Below the pieces are notes generated by a model that searched no databases, was not told the DNA's origin, and was given only the letters and a program-made list of their open reading frames with translations. DNA of 64,000 nt, taken from positions 25,566,158 to 25,630,157 of the forward strand of contig OY829661.1 in NCBI GenBank assembly GCA_963691815.1. Direction: 5' to 3'. Both the position numbers and the translations under genes were made by a program. The DNA is from Echiichthys vipera. Its lineage: Eukaryota; Chordata; Actinopteri; Perciformes; Trachinidae. Positions 33,118 through 44,764 of this stretch are shown piece after piece (the stretch's first letter is position 1; every line of letters begins with the position of its first letter).

Positions 33118-33913
33118 GAGCGACTCCGAGCTCGAGGAAGATGTGATGTCACAGCCTCATATCAACAACAAAGCGAAGGCTTCGCTGAATAGGCTGATTC
33201 ATCTCATCTCTGGAGAGAGATTCCTGCCATGTCTGCTGCTGCTCCATCTCTCATGTCTTTCATCCACCGCCGTGACAGTGATTAATGACCCTCAGCTGCC
33301 GTGTGCTTCTTCGCCTGACACTCCCATCTTTCTTCTTCGTTTTCCCTGCACTCTGTCTCACAAGAAGAGGGATTAAAGTGGGAGAACCTAGCCAAAATAA
33401 AGAAAAACGATTGATGCCACATGTTCTCAGTGGGGGGGGGGGGGTCATGTGGAAAAATCCCAATGTTGGTCAATACTGAGAAAGTAAGAAATTCAGGTTA
33501 TTCCCAGACATATAAATAAGCGTTAATTCCTGCCAGGACAACTACAACAATGCCCTCACGTTGTCCTAGGACTGTGTGAGCATCAGTAGGTGCCATTTTG
33601 ACCTGATGCTCTACGTCCCAGAGTATCATTGGGGGAGCAATGACATGTCACTGACTCGTCTAGCACCGTGCAAAACAATTAAAAGAGATTAAATCCTCAT
33701 ATCATTCATATTGAGCAGAGCGTAACATTAGTTTCTCTTTATTGCACCATCTACTTTTATTATATTTGCAGAACAAACTGCTCCATAAAGAGGGAGCGGT
33801 TCGCAGACGGATATTGATCCCAGAGACGACGTCAGAGGGAGGTAAACGACGCAGAGACAACAGAAGGATTCACCTCTACCTTATTGTGCGCGGATCTTTT
33901 ACTGCAAGAGATA
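32604..33913. other. Unassigned stretch with a CTG repeat and poly-G
   Basis: It contains (CTG)9 at 33088-33114 and a 13-G run near 33431. I see no supportable exon. Confidence 0.4.
33088..33115. repeat. (CTG)9 trinucleotide repeat
   Basis: Nine uninterrupted CTG units followed by CTTGAG. One frame after it stays open (S-D-S-E-L-E-E-D-V) for about 85 codons, but there is no start or splice context that would make it a gene. Confidence 0.95.
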
Positions 33914-33916
33914 TTA

Positions 33917-34472
33917 GGACGCACTCACACTGTCCTCCCGCACCGCGACCCGGGGTTTAGGGTACTTGTCCCCCCTCCCTCTCCCCCCGCGCCCCAGGCC
34001 CGTTTGTACTCACACTGCCTGGGCCTCGCGCACATGCTTCTCGCTGTCCATACGACATCAAGCCGTAACACGTCACACGCATTGATCGTGTGTGTGTGGC
34101 TTTGTTTACAAATCTTTCCACAGACCACAGATATTTTCATCCGACCAAATCTGCAGTAAACACTCCACCTCCGCATCACACCAACGTGAACCTTTCACCA
34201 CCATTGTTGTTGTTGTTAAATGTCCGCGCATGGTCCGTCCTTCTATTTACATGTCCGCACAGGCGCACATAACGCTACTGCCGTAGGTCTCGTGCTCATA
34301 CACGTGCGCACGCTCGTGCTCGTACATGTGCAAACGGCTCCGCTAAAGCCCACCTCTTTTAAGCTGGCCGCAGTTATGCGCAGAACGGCTGCACTCACAC
34401 TGCTTAAAGGTACTAGGCTTTAGCTGAAAAAACGGTTTTGGGTCGGGACAGAACAACAGTGTGAGTGCGCCC
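33917..34472 (-). mobile_element. PIF/Harbinger-type element Harb-1, copy 1
   Basis: Termini GGACGCACTCACACTGT and ACAGTGTGAGTGCGCCC are inverted repeats flanked by TTA on both sides (33914-33916 and 34473-34475), the TWA target expected for PIF/Harbinger. On the minus strand an ATG at 34204 opens a short frame with R-W-C-D-A-E-V and L-L-Q-I-W-S-D-E, the start of a Myb/SANT-like domain, ended by TAA after about 33 codons. The element is 556 bp and cannot move by itself. Confidence 0.88.
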
Positions 34473-34475
34473 TTA

Positions 34476-34785
34476 GTGGGGTCATTTTATGGAAAAAAAA
34501 GGTTGAACAAATTGCAACAGGAGCAAACGCAACTAATTTTCTTACCCTCAATATGTCCTGAGTTAGGGGGGAAAGCCCAGAAGAATCGCAATAGGGGAAA
34601 GTTTTGAAAAAGACCCAAATATACCCAATTTATTCGCCGATTCATTACTTTTCTCCACGAATAGGGGGGAAAAAATAACCTTCAGATATCACCATGAAAA
34701 TGACTGAGGTGATTATTTACATCAAGACAAACAAAACATGTATTATGAGTTTTTTGAAGCTGTTTGTCAACATGGTCAAATTCAA
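34476..34785. other. Unassigned AT-rich sequence
   Basis: I see nothing recognisable here. Confidence 0.4.
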
Positions 34786-34870
34786 GATTCAAGAAGCTTT
34801 ATTTATCCCAAGGACAATTATTGTTATTATTAAATTATTATTAAACAGTTTCAAAACAAAGATGGGAAAG
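34786..34870 (-). repeat. LINE-type 3' end (ATTCAAGATTCAAGAAGCTTTATT)n type
   Basis: ATTCAAGATTCAAGAAGC followed by TTTATTTATCCCAAGGACAA resembles the inverted 3' terminus of a fish LINE, with the ATTCAAG pair acting as the repeated tail. Confidence 0.5.
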
Positions 34871-35403
34871 GGTCAGAGTGACAATAAGCATAAAAACATA
34901 AATCAAATAAAAGTAAAGCTAACATAAAATAAGTCAAACAGTAACTAATGTGACAGAGTGCAACAGACATTGTGGTTAAACGCAGGTTTATACAATATAC
35001 AACAATACGCAGCGTGCAGTTTAGCAGCATGTAAAAATAAAATAAGTACAAACTGAATAAGTGATAAGGAGCGATAAGTGATTTCTTAGCTACATAAATG
35101 AACTAAGTTAGAGTACAACTAAATAAAGTGACGCAGTGAAAATGATAAAAGTGACATTTGCTTCGGGAACAGTGTCTCCACTGTTCGTCACGTGACCGTG
35201 AACTTTAAACTTTGTTTATTGAGTTTTTGAACGTCATTAACACGAAAAACACCAACTAAACAAACGATAACAGTCGGAAAATCCCTTCGCTCCCTCTCCC
35301 AACGTTACCCAATTAATAAGTGGGTAAGTGATAGAAATAGAATAATAGTCATAAAAGGAAATACATAATTAAAATTAATTTAAATAATAATAATTATAAT
35401 TAG
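34871..35403. other. Unassigned AT-rich sequence
   Basis: AATAAAA-rich sequence without any recognised element. Confidence 0.4.
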
Positions 35404-35684
35404 AATCGCACATTAAGTACATTAAATTAAGACAAAAAGGGGATAATAATAACAATATTCATAAGCAATGGCAAAGCAGTAAAACAAAATAGATGTTAAT
35501 AGTAAAGACAACAACAAAAATGTTAATAATAATAACAATAATAATAATAATGATAATGAAATAATAAAATCGCACATTAAGTACCTTAAATTAAGACAAA
35601 AAGGGGGTAAAAATAACAATATTCATAAGTAATGGCACGATAGTAAATACGGATGCTAATAGTAAAGACAACAACAACAACAAT

Positions 35685-35729
<45 letters not shown>

Positions 35730-35731
35730 AA
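35404..35731. repeat. Two-unit tandem duplication of 164 bp with (TAA)n ends
   Basis: AATCGCACATTAAGTAC, AAATTAAGACAAAAAGGGG, AACAATATTCATAAG and AGTAAAGACAACAACAA occur in order from 35404 and again from 35568. Each unit ends in a TAA-rich run, the second expanded to about 12 units (35693-35727). Confidence 0.9.
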
Positions 35732-37009
35732 TGAGACCCTTTTATTTACCCTGATTCATACCCATAGTACTCGAGCTGTGGTGCAAGATTCAAGCCATAT
35801 TGATGCGTTATTACTCACACAAAGCATTAATAATAATAAAAAATGATGTGTTCAGTGTAAATGAGGCCATTTGTTACAACTTTAAACCGTATATTTAAGT
35901 TTCACTGGCGTTAATAACAAAGTAGGAGGTGAGCTGTGGCTGTCAGGAGCAGCCGGATGCTAACAGCACACAGTTACACCTCCTCCTCCGACAGACAAAC
36001 AGTCTGCACCTGGATCGTTCCCACCGTCAGTGTCCGACCCGCTCACTCTCAAACAAGAGCTCCTTCTCTCGCACAGGATGTGCAGGTGACGAGAGGCAGA
36101 GGAACAGCTCTCACCCCCCCCGTGTCACTTCCTGTTTCTCTGTCACTCTTATTCCTTTATTCCCCTGAGGTCTGTCGCTCCACCTGATCCCCGGGTGTCG
36201 GACGGGTGACGGCGAGGACGGCACGCAGTGACACATCCAATGCATCTCTCTTTCTCTGGTTATCTCTCTCTATTCTAGTCTTTTCTGTCTCTTTTAAGAG
36301 TTGCTACGATGTAATGATTGTGTAGTTTTATGCACATTTTAGATTTGGGCATTAATGGATGTTTTTAAACTTGGTGTAACGGAGTAAATCCGTACGTATG
36401 ATGAAGCATGTTAATAAAACATTTGATTTTACCGTTTTATTAACTCTGCGTTATTTCAAACATGTCTTATTTGTTTTATCTTGTATTATTATGGGGGGTG
36501 TTTTATTCCATTGTATTTTGTATTATTGAATTAAGCACTTAGTTCTGAAAACTGCTGCATAAATAAAGTGAATTATTATTTTTATGGGATTATCAAACGC
36601 CGCAGAAGAGACAAGAACATCAGACTAGTGCAAATATGACTCAATATGTATTTAAGTGTACTGTTTATGACGCGGTCGCCATTGTTTCCCCACGTCTCTT
36701 GGCTCTGATTGGTTGAAGATCTATCCAAATGTGTCTAGAAGCATCTGCACTTTTGATGACACGCCTTGGAAATTGAAAATAAACAACATGGCCCAGACTA
36801 TAATATATAATACACGTTTGTGTTTAGTCTGGTAAAGGCAGGCTATTGTTATTTTTATGAGCTATTTGAAAATGTGTTTGAAAACAGGTGGATGAAACGT
36901 GTGTTGTGTCTTCGAGAAGTGCCAGTAAATAGCCATAGCCCTGCTGTTGATCATGGTTTGACTTCCGTTGCCCCCTTAATATCTTGTTACGCTGTGATCA
37001 AAGCTGTTG
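35732..37009. other. Unassigned stretch
   Basis: 36480-36580 (TTGTATTATTG..CTGCATAAATAAAGTG) may be a retroelement tail. No exon is supported. Confidence 0.4.
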
Positions 37010-38097
37010 AGCCCAGTTCAGACCAAAGATTCGCGACGAGACAAAACCGTTTTAGAACGTTACAGGTAAAAGGTGCAGCGGTGTGGACCGGCCCGTCTCG
37101 TCAGGACTCAAACTGGCTGACGTTGTCGCCCGCGATTCAGTTTGTCGAGTCTCCAGCCGCTGAGACACGTCGGCCAATTAACTTGTAACAAAGCAGTGAA
37201 TCAGGGGCTGATTCACAAAACATCTTCAGGCTAAGAGTAGGTCCTAACTTGCTGATTTAGGAGTAACTCTTACCGTGCATTCACACCAAAAGCCATGGAG
37301 GCCATTAAATCGAACAATCGAGTATCGCGTCGCTTGCTCACGTTTGTCAAGATTTTGATCATAGTGGCTTCATTCGCTTCAATCGCAGGTAGCAGCCGAG
37401 GCGGCTAGCTAACTGAAGCTAACCCCCAGCTCAGCCTACTCTGCTGTTGTGCTAAATGGAAGTTATGCTAGTGCTAACAGGGATCTGAATGCTTTTAAAA
37501 GAACAGAAATGAGTTCTCAGAGGACGTGTGTCGTGAGATCATCAGATAAATGTCCCATCCAGACCCCATTTTGTTGCTCTTCACTTCCCCATTGAAGTGT
37601 TTCTGTCATAAACTCACTCTTAGGGACTCATTCCCTTTCAGCCAATCACTTTGGGCATAGAAGGGATGAACATGATGTCATCCATAGCAACGAGGTCGAC
37701 CCGGCCCTCTAGTCTGAGTTTAGGAGTCTATCCCACTACTTAGTAAAAGTCGGTCCCACTAAGAACTTTTAGACCTTCTTAGATAATGTCTTTTGTGAAT
37801 TCGGCCCCAGGGAAATAAAACAGTATTTTTGCTGTTTCATCACTACAAGAAACGCAGCTGTAGCAAGTATCTCACTGTCTCTGTCCTCATTTATATTTTA
37901 TGATGCTACAAATTATATCCAGCTACAAAAAAAGCCTGGAAAGTCAGAACATAAGTACTGAGAGTCGTCGCTATGGTGATGATACACCGTCTCGTCTCGT
38001 GCCACTGGTGTGAACTGGAAGGTTTCAGAACGTTGCAGACCTGCACACTGAAAGTAGTTGCAAGTCTTGACTCGTCTCTTTGGTCTGAACTGGGCTT
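37010..38097. mobile_element. Outer TIR element, split by a nested element
   Basis: The ends AGCCCAGTTCAGACCAAAG (left) and CTTTGGTCTGAACTGGGCT (right) are inverted copies, and both continue into GACGAG..C-type sequence. Without the nested element the outer element would be about 485 bp. Internal words (AGAACGTTACAGG, CAGAACGTTGCAGACC; CGTCTCGTC near each end) are also mirrored. No target duplication is readable and the superfamily is unknown. Confidence 0.8.
37205..37807. mobile_element. Nested TIR element with CAG target duplication (PIF/Harbinger-like)
   Basis: The left end GGGCTGATTCACAAAACAT pairs with the right end ATGTCTTTTGTGAATTCGGC-CC. Three bases, CAG, flank both sides (37202-37204 and 37808-37810). 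GGG-starting ends with a 3-bp CWG/TWA target fit PIF/Harbinger. The inside holds ATTCACACCAAAAGCC and CGCGTCGCTTGCTCACG, pieces that look like another fish TIR repeat, so a third layer is possible. No coding region remains. Confidence 0.75.
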
Positions 38098-38409
38098 TAG
38101 GCACTGAGGGCATGCGTGTCAGCACTTTACGCTACTTTTCAGTTTAGTAATAACTATAAAAACGTCTTTCAAGGAGGACGTATACAGTAATTGCTGATAA
38201 ATACTGCATCCTGTCATTTTAACTCACCTTTTAAACCAAGAAGACACATACTGCGCAAGCTAGCTTTAAGCAGAAAAAGTGTTTTCGTGCACACAAAATG
38301 TGAATTATTGGGGTTAAAAAATACCCGTATAAATTATTTTCTGGGATGTCTTCCATGTCAGATAGATAAGAGGAGCAGACAAACTAATGACAGCACCTGC
38401 CTGTTGTCC

Positions 38410-38447
<38 letters not shown>

Positions 38448-39195
38448 TGAATCATGAATAAATCATTGCGAGAGAACCAGAGAGATAAGACAGCCGACTG
38501 TGACTTCAGGATTATTTCAGTTTAAAAGTCCCCAATCAGTGTGAACAAGCGGTTTTGGGAGAAAAGGGGGTTCAGGGGAGATTAACCCCTGGTCACCCCG
38601 GTGTGTCTCACTGGGTTTGGCGCCACTCATAAGCCTTTTCCACGATACTGAAACAACAGCATCCAGGCTGACTTTTATCCTTATTTCTGTCTACCACCCA
38701 CTCCTGCTGGTGCTTCATTTTCTCTCAGCTGTTCAAACACAGCTCTTCTATTTATATGCATTAGCTCGGGAATATATTTACTCAGGTCCAATGAAGCAGT
38801 CCAGTTTAAAAGAGCGCCAGTTTAGCTTGTCAAATTACCCATGCGCCTGTGCTGCGCTGCCTGCTAATGACAGATAATTGAGTCGCTGGCAGGTTCGCCT
38901 GCCTGGTTTAATGTCGGGATCGGAGTCCCTGCACCATCACGTCGCTGTGATTCAGAGGTCGTGTGAGACTGCAAAGCCTCAGCAGACGCAATGCTGATGA
39001 ATGTGTGTCAGTAGGGTGAAGTCAGCTCTCATGTATAACCATTATATTCAAGTCAGAGAAGTTCAGGTGTTTGTTTTTTTCTCTACGAACTATCTGGATG
39101 AAAAAAATATTCCCTTCGTTGCAGCTGCAAATGACAAAATCAAAATATTAACAGGATATTTTAATTTAAAATATAAAACTAACATTAATAAAGAC
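38098..39195. other. Unassigned stretch with (CA)n
   Basis: A CA run lies at 38409-38445. No exon or repeat family is recognised elsewhere. Confidence 0.45.
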
Positions 39196-39445
39196 CAAGC
39201 TCCACCACAGCCACTTCCTGGTTGATCCAATCAGGAAGTGCCAAAAGCTGCAGGTCTCTGAGTGTCCACTAGGGGCAGGTTTCATAATAGAGCAGTTTCT
39301 CATAGACCCCCATGTTAAACAGGCCGTTTTCACAGCACACTGAGGGGGTGAATTTTTTTGTACCAGGCTAGTTTTGATTTTATTGGAGGTTAAAGTTTAT
39401 GAATAATTAGGGCCGTGGTCTCTTGAGTGACAGCTAGCCTCTGGC
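39196..39445 (-). repeat. Family C, minus-strand partial copy
   Basis: On the minus strand it reads GCTAGCTGTCACTCAAGAGA, AATTATTCATAAACTTTAAC, GGCCTGTTTAACATGGGGGT, GCCCCTAGTGGACACTCAGA and CCAGGAAGTGGCTGTGGTGG. Compared with the 58.0-kb copy it lacks about 85 bp between TTCACCCCCTCAGTGT and GCTGTGAAAACGG. Confidence 0.88.
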
Positions 39446-41049
39446 CCTCACGTCAAGGCTTAAGAACTGCCAAAAATTATTCTTTTAAAAAAAAAATCAG
39501 ACAGTTAGGGTTACATCTCATTTCTTATATGGTTGTATATAAGTTCAAATAACTGTCTGTGTGTTGACGCCTGCACAGTATGGCCGTTATTGTTATTGTC
39601 TACCTCCACTCTCCTTCTGGCGAGCTGCGACACGTAAGGTTGTCACGTTACCAGAATTTCTTTTTTCAAAGATTAACAACCTTCAACACAGTTGCTGGTT
39701 CAGGAAAAGTCACTTCTAGATGGCAGAAGGGTGCTTTACGACAACGGTTTACGTTTCACCTGAATGTACCATGATGTCCAACATGTGCCCACGCGTGTTC
39801 GTTGTTTGTTTAGTTACTGACGGGGAAGGTAAGATGCTGCCACACAAGTGACTTCAGGGAAGCATAGGATTTAACAGTTCTGCTGTTTAGCCATGATGTC
39901 TGGAAAAGTGCAGCTCCAGTAGCCGTTAAGCTACTCTGTGCCGTCTGTGTGTAGCTTCAGGGCCTTTGATACTATTTCATTTGAAATTAAACCGAGATTG
40001 TATCATTTTAGACATGGTGTCAAAAAAGTGTTGAAGTATCGATTTGGCCCCACGACTGACAACAATCACCATTCTCCAAACGACAATTCAATGTCCGTTC
40101 TATCTTATTCTTGTTCTATGATTTCCATATTGCAGCTGTTTCCCAAACCAAACAAAGACAGTAGCTAAAAATGCCATTTCTGTTAAATTGGTAAGACAAT
40201 ATTCAACAAAACTACCAGTTAAAAACGTATTATGCAGCTGAAAAAAAAAGTTTTTTCCAGATAGTTTGAGACTTGGAAATACCTTCATAACAGTGATAAA
40301 TGCTAATAAATTACCTTCTCTCATGGTATTTATTCTTCAGAGAAACTGATGCTCAGCTGTGTGGCTGCAGTGTAATGAGAATACATGAGAAGCACAAACA
40401 TGGGTCTGTGTATCGGTAGTTTTTGTATCTGCCGCACCATTTCCATTTGCCGTGCACCTGCAGCACACTCGCTCTCTTCTCACTTTTCCACATACGCCAG
40501 CGAGGGCAGCAAAGGCCAATTTATGGTTAGTTTGCTCAATACATCCAGTGTAATTTAATTCATTGCCAAGGACCTGTGAAAAAGTTTAATGGCGGTATAG
40601 AACGAAAAGAATTAGCGATACCAAAGGAGATTAGAGAGGCATTAAGATCTGGGAGGCTCGGCCGCGCTGCTTAACGACTCCTCTGTCCTGAACAAATCAG
40701 TTTTACAAAGCAAAGCTGCTCTCAGCAGAATTATAGCCACTGTTATCCACCTCTTATTGCCTGCCCCCATTAACTGGGTCCTACCTGAAGAGGGATCGGT
40801 GGAATAACACCATCAATTCAGACCGCTGCCTAACAAGTTAGTCCCCCAGAGAAGGTCTCCTGCAAGAAAAAATAGCTTCATGTTTTCAGAAAGATGATTT
40901 GGCAACAGTAGCAACATGGCAACGTCTGATAGTCGGTCCAATTAAATCACTTTGTACTGACATTCATTTCCCCAGTGGAGAAACCCTACTGACTTTGGAG
41001 ATCAGCTGACTTTACCTGCAGCGACTCCATGTGGTTGAAATGCGTCGTA
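39446..41049. other. Unassigned stretch with possible conserved non-coding DNA
   Basis: 40530-40900 has no repeat hallmarks and even base composition, and might be conserved non-coding DNA. No exon is supported. Confidence 0.35.
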
Positions 41050-41245
41050 GTGAAATCTCGTGACGACTTTTAGATGGTTGCAATGTCATTTGGTACATTC
41101 ATGGTCTTTGCGTCAATACTTTAGTTTAATGTCATTTGGTTCAGACATTCATGGTCTTTGTGCCAAGTACCTGCAAAACTAACAACATCTCCATCAGCCT
41201 CAGCTGTGCTTTGTGTAAATGTTAGCATGCTAACATGCTAAGATG
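41050..41245 (+). repeat. Copy of the CTGCAAAACTAA..ATGTTAGCATGCTAAC repeat
   Basis: ATGGTTGCAATGTCATTTGG, ACCTGCAAAACTAACAACAT, CATCAGCCTCAGCTGTGCTT and GTTAGCATGCTAACATGCTA are phrases of an old dispersed teleost repeat, also at 50.5, 52.1, 55.4 and 57.2 kb. Confidence 0.7.
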
Positions 41246-42537
41246 GTGGTGCAGGGCTCCAGACTAACTTTTTTCACCGGGAGCACGCATTTTAGGAGCG
41301 CACACCGTAAATCAATAATAGATGCAAAAATTACAATGTCACATTTTTCTTGTGCTCTTTTGAAGATGCAACATAGAAGGTAAACCGACAGCACCGTCAC
41401 CGTCATGATTGTACAATATAAAGAAATATACCATACATTCAGAATAAGGGGTATGACGAGACGATGCATGATATTGAGTCCACGAGAACAAGACACAACG
41501 AGATTTTTACTCTATTTTAAAATTTCAGTATTTTCTTTACAGGGATTCTAGCAGAGAGATGCGGTGGTGCTGCAGGTATCTTTGCATAGTACTTGGGTTA
41601 GAAACTAAGATGATTACATGTGCCGTTGAACATAGCTAAGTTAGCTAGCTACCAAGCAAACTCACACAAGCAAGGTGACGTATACTGTGGAAGACGAGTG
41701 ATGTATTTTGACTAAATGGTACTTACACAAAGTTCAGACGAACTGTGAGTTTCTTGACTTGCAAAATTTGCTTTTAAATTGACAAACACCATATGTGTAA
41801 GTCATGGTCCAAGTCAAACAAGATCAAAACATTAACTGTCTCTCCCTATTCATCACCGTACGCTAGCCAGTGGTCCGAGGTAAAAGGTGTTTGACAAACT
41901 TTTAGGAGTGGCTTGTCACTAAAATGAGTTGGTCCATCTTAAACGAGCCTGTACCGAAGTTGTAGCTAGCTTCGGGGCTAAACCTCTTCACTTTAATTAA
42001 GTAGTAAGCGAGACACACAAGTTTTTTGTGGAAGGAGTACTGTACTTGTAATCTATTACAGCTTAAACTAATGCAATAATAATGCAGCTCAGACCACTGA
42101 CAGCTTTTACAACGAAAACTAATGTGACATCACAACCACCTGATAGTCATTTCACGTTTTTCTCTTCTTTAAAATTAAGCGCTTAGTTACAGGTGTCGAG
42201 CTTTCAAAAGCAAAAATAGCCGAAACTGACATCCCTAATGCTAATATGTTTGTAAATAAGTAACATTTTAAATGCATGAATTTTCCTTGTAACAAAGTAT
42301 TTTTACACTTGGAATAAAAGATCTCCTTCCGACACTGCAGTGGAAGTGCATTTCCACTTTACGGTATAATTAACTTGAATTACATAACCATGTAAAAGAG
42401 GATCATTGGGTTTTGTGTTTCAGGTGCAGCTGTTCTACCTAAAAAAAAGGGCTGACGAGCTCAGTTTCCTCACATAAAGCTTGGCTGCAGAGAGCCAGAC
42501 GTGAAGAAATACAGTGCAAAGGAGGAATGAGGTGGGA
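41246..42537. other. Unassigned stretch
   Basis: 41252-41290 (GCAGGGCTCCAGACTAACTT) resembles a fish repeat edge. Otherwise nothing is recognised. Confidence 0.4.
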
Positions 42538-43421
42538 GGGGGGGGGGGGGGGGGTGAGAGAAATGAGCATGGGGTGAGGGAGGGGCAGAGGCGAAGGGCT
42601 CGTATTGATCATCCGCCAGGTGTGATGGATAGCGCAATAAGTGGCAGCGGCCAGCGGAGGAGAGGAGAGAGTGATTTCTGCTTTTCAAAGTCCTGATGAA
42701 TGAGGGCGTCTGCGAGGAGGCCGGTGTCCAGAGCTCGGCACATGATGGACTGTCGTGTCAGACGGAGAGAAATTGAAGGAGAAAAGAGAGGTGAGGGGAA
42801 AGGAAGGGAAGGGAAGACACAGGAGGAAGAGGAGGAACTGAGGAATAGGGGTGGTAGAGATAAAGGACATCGAGGAAAATTTAAGGAGGATGGTAAGTGA
42901 GATTTTAGGAAGGTGGCGGTGGTGGTGGTGGTGTGGGGCGGTCGATAAAGTGCAAAAGGGAAAGGAGACAGCTGAGAGACAGCAGGCGACAGTGGAGTGA
43001 CTTCATCTTTATTAATGGCCAAAGAGCAGAGAGGGAGTTATTAAAAAGGAGAAAGATGAATGAAAGAACGAGCGTGAACGGGGGGGTGACGAAGGGAGAT
43101 GTGATATATTCCCCCTCCCGGCTTTTTTAAAATCCAATAATAACACTGAGGAATTGGCGGATCCGAAGGGAGGAAGAGGGGAAGGAAGCCAGAAAAGACC
43201 GGGCAGGGACAGCACTGAGGTACACATGAAGTCATTTGTGTTAGTAACCCTGATAATATGTTAATACCGCCAAAATACAACCAATCAACAGCAGTGAGGA
43301 GAAATAAACGATGGCCAACACCAGAGCAGTTCTTTGTGTGGACGGCCCTCAAGGGGGTATTTATCTACCTATTTCGCACCGTGTATTTCTGTATAAGTAA
43401 CTAATGGCAACAACTTTTTCA
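42538..43421. repeat. Poly-G and purine-rich tracts
   Basis: Seventeen G at 42538-42554, then long purine-rich stretches at 42770-42900 and 43020-43215 and a (GGT)n run near 42915-42932. Mirror-like purine tracts can form triplex DNA, but that is general knowledge. Open frames here are compositional. Confidence 0.7.
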
Positions 43422-43777
43422 TGTAGTGGTTAACACTGTCGCCTCACAGCAAGAAGGTTACAGGTTTGCATCCCGGCCTGGGCCCTTCTGTGCGGAGTTT
43501 GCATGTTCTCCCCGTGTCTGCGTGGGTTTTCTCCGGGTTCTCCGGTTTCCTCCCACAGTCCAAAGACGTGCAGGTGTTCGGTTCATTGATGACTCTAAAT
43601 CACCCGTAGGTGTGAATGGTTGTCTGTCCCTGTTCGTCTCTATGTGTCCTGTGATAGACTGCCGTCCTGTCCAGGGTGGACCCCGCCTCACGCCTGATGT
43701 CAGCTGGGATCGGCTCCAGCACCCCTGCGACCCCGACCCCGGGATAAGCGGTTGAAGATGAATGAAATGAATGAATG
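43422..43777 (+). mobile_element. SINE-A, full-length, GGGATAAG tail subtype
   Basis: The head GTAGTGGTTAACACTGTCGC and the B-box region (GGTTTGCATCCC, decayed) lead into the conserved body. The 3' end reads CCCCGACCCCGGGATAAGCG followed by the GAAGATGAATGA tail, whereas most copies have CCCCGACAGGGACAAGCG. The 62.95-kb copy has the same tail form. Confidence 0.93.
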
Positions 43778-44634
43778 GTTCAATATCGAGCATGAGTGCT
43801 GCAACCTGGCGGCCACAAACCGGGCAGCAATGGAACCAAACGGGGCAAGAACGACCGTAGGGTTGGGCGATTGGACGGACATATCGCCTATCAACAGTGC
43901 CTAAGTAAATCGCCGGTTGTTGTTTTAAAAGGCGTTTTTTTAGGGCAATAGTAATTAATTATTTTGGTAATTCAATGATGGGAGACAGTGGGGAAAAATA
44001 GTGCTTAGAGACGGCACATTTTCACATCTTACTCTGCGAATTAAGGATGTATTTCAACCAAGTTCTTTGTTATTGTTTGAACAATAGAAAGACTAACGAG
44101 TCAACAAGACAATTAAGATCACGTCTTAGTTCGGTAAAAGAGAAAAACTTGTATTCAGAAGGTGTATGATTGTTTTTTTTCCTGTGTAATGAGGACGATA
44201 AGTGTTGAGTTTATTCGTTTATTACTAGGGAATCCTCACAGGGAGCTGGGAAAACTGTATCGTCGTCCGCTAACCTGCCTTCACCAGGCTGACTGACGGC
44301 AGACATTTACTGGAAAACAGTGTTTATTGTTTCCACAGTTGCTGGAACAGCCTGACTCGTGTTTATGTTTTGGCACTGTTGTCACATTTCATGGACAAAT
44401 CTCTCCGTTACTGGTCTGACAGTCGTGATCTGCATCTAAAGAGACAGAGGAGCAGAGACATCCTGTACCTGGAGTCCAGGTGCCCTCTTTAAAGTACGCT
44501 CCTGATATTCTGCTCAGGCTTTCCTGTTACCTTGCATTGCAAATGATTGTTTTTAATGGTACATATGACATCACATCCAGTGACTCAAAGTGAATCATCA
44601 TGCTAGCATCGCAGTCACAACAACAGGTTTACTT
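43778..44634. other. Unassigned stretch
   Basis: 43860-43920 (AGGGTTGGGCGATTGG, ATATCGCCTATC) resembles a fish repeat edge. I see nothing else. Confidence 0.4.
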
Positions 44635-44761
44635 AAGTAGACATTCTACGTATTTGTACTTTACTTGAGTGTTTACATTTTATGCCACCTTGTACTTCAA
44701 CTCCACTACAGCTCAAAGGCAGATGTTGTATGTTTAACTCCACTACGTTTGTCTGACAGCT
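44635..44761 (+). repeat. Copy of the TTTGTACTTTACTTGAGT repeat, target of Harb-1 copy 2
   Basis: CTTAAGTAGACATTCTACGT, TTTGTACTTTACTTGAGTG, CAACTCCACTACA and TCCACTACGTTTGTCTGACA belong to the family at 1.13 kb. It runs directly into the transposon at 44765. Confidence 0.75.
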
Positions 44762-44764
44762 TTA

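Noticed and set aside
33088..33376. CTG repeat followed by an 85-codon frame as a possible polyglutamine/polyleucine exon
   Set aside because: No acceptor is in frame with it, the sequence after it becomes Leu/Ser-rich noise, and no family is recognised.
37011..38097. Reading the whole 37-38 kb block as one element
   Set aside because: Two distinct pairs of inverted ends and a CAG duplication around the inner pair show nesting.
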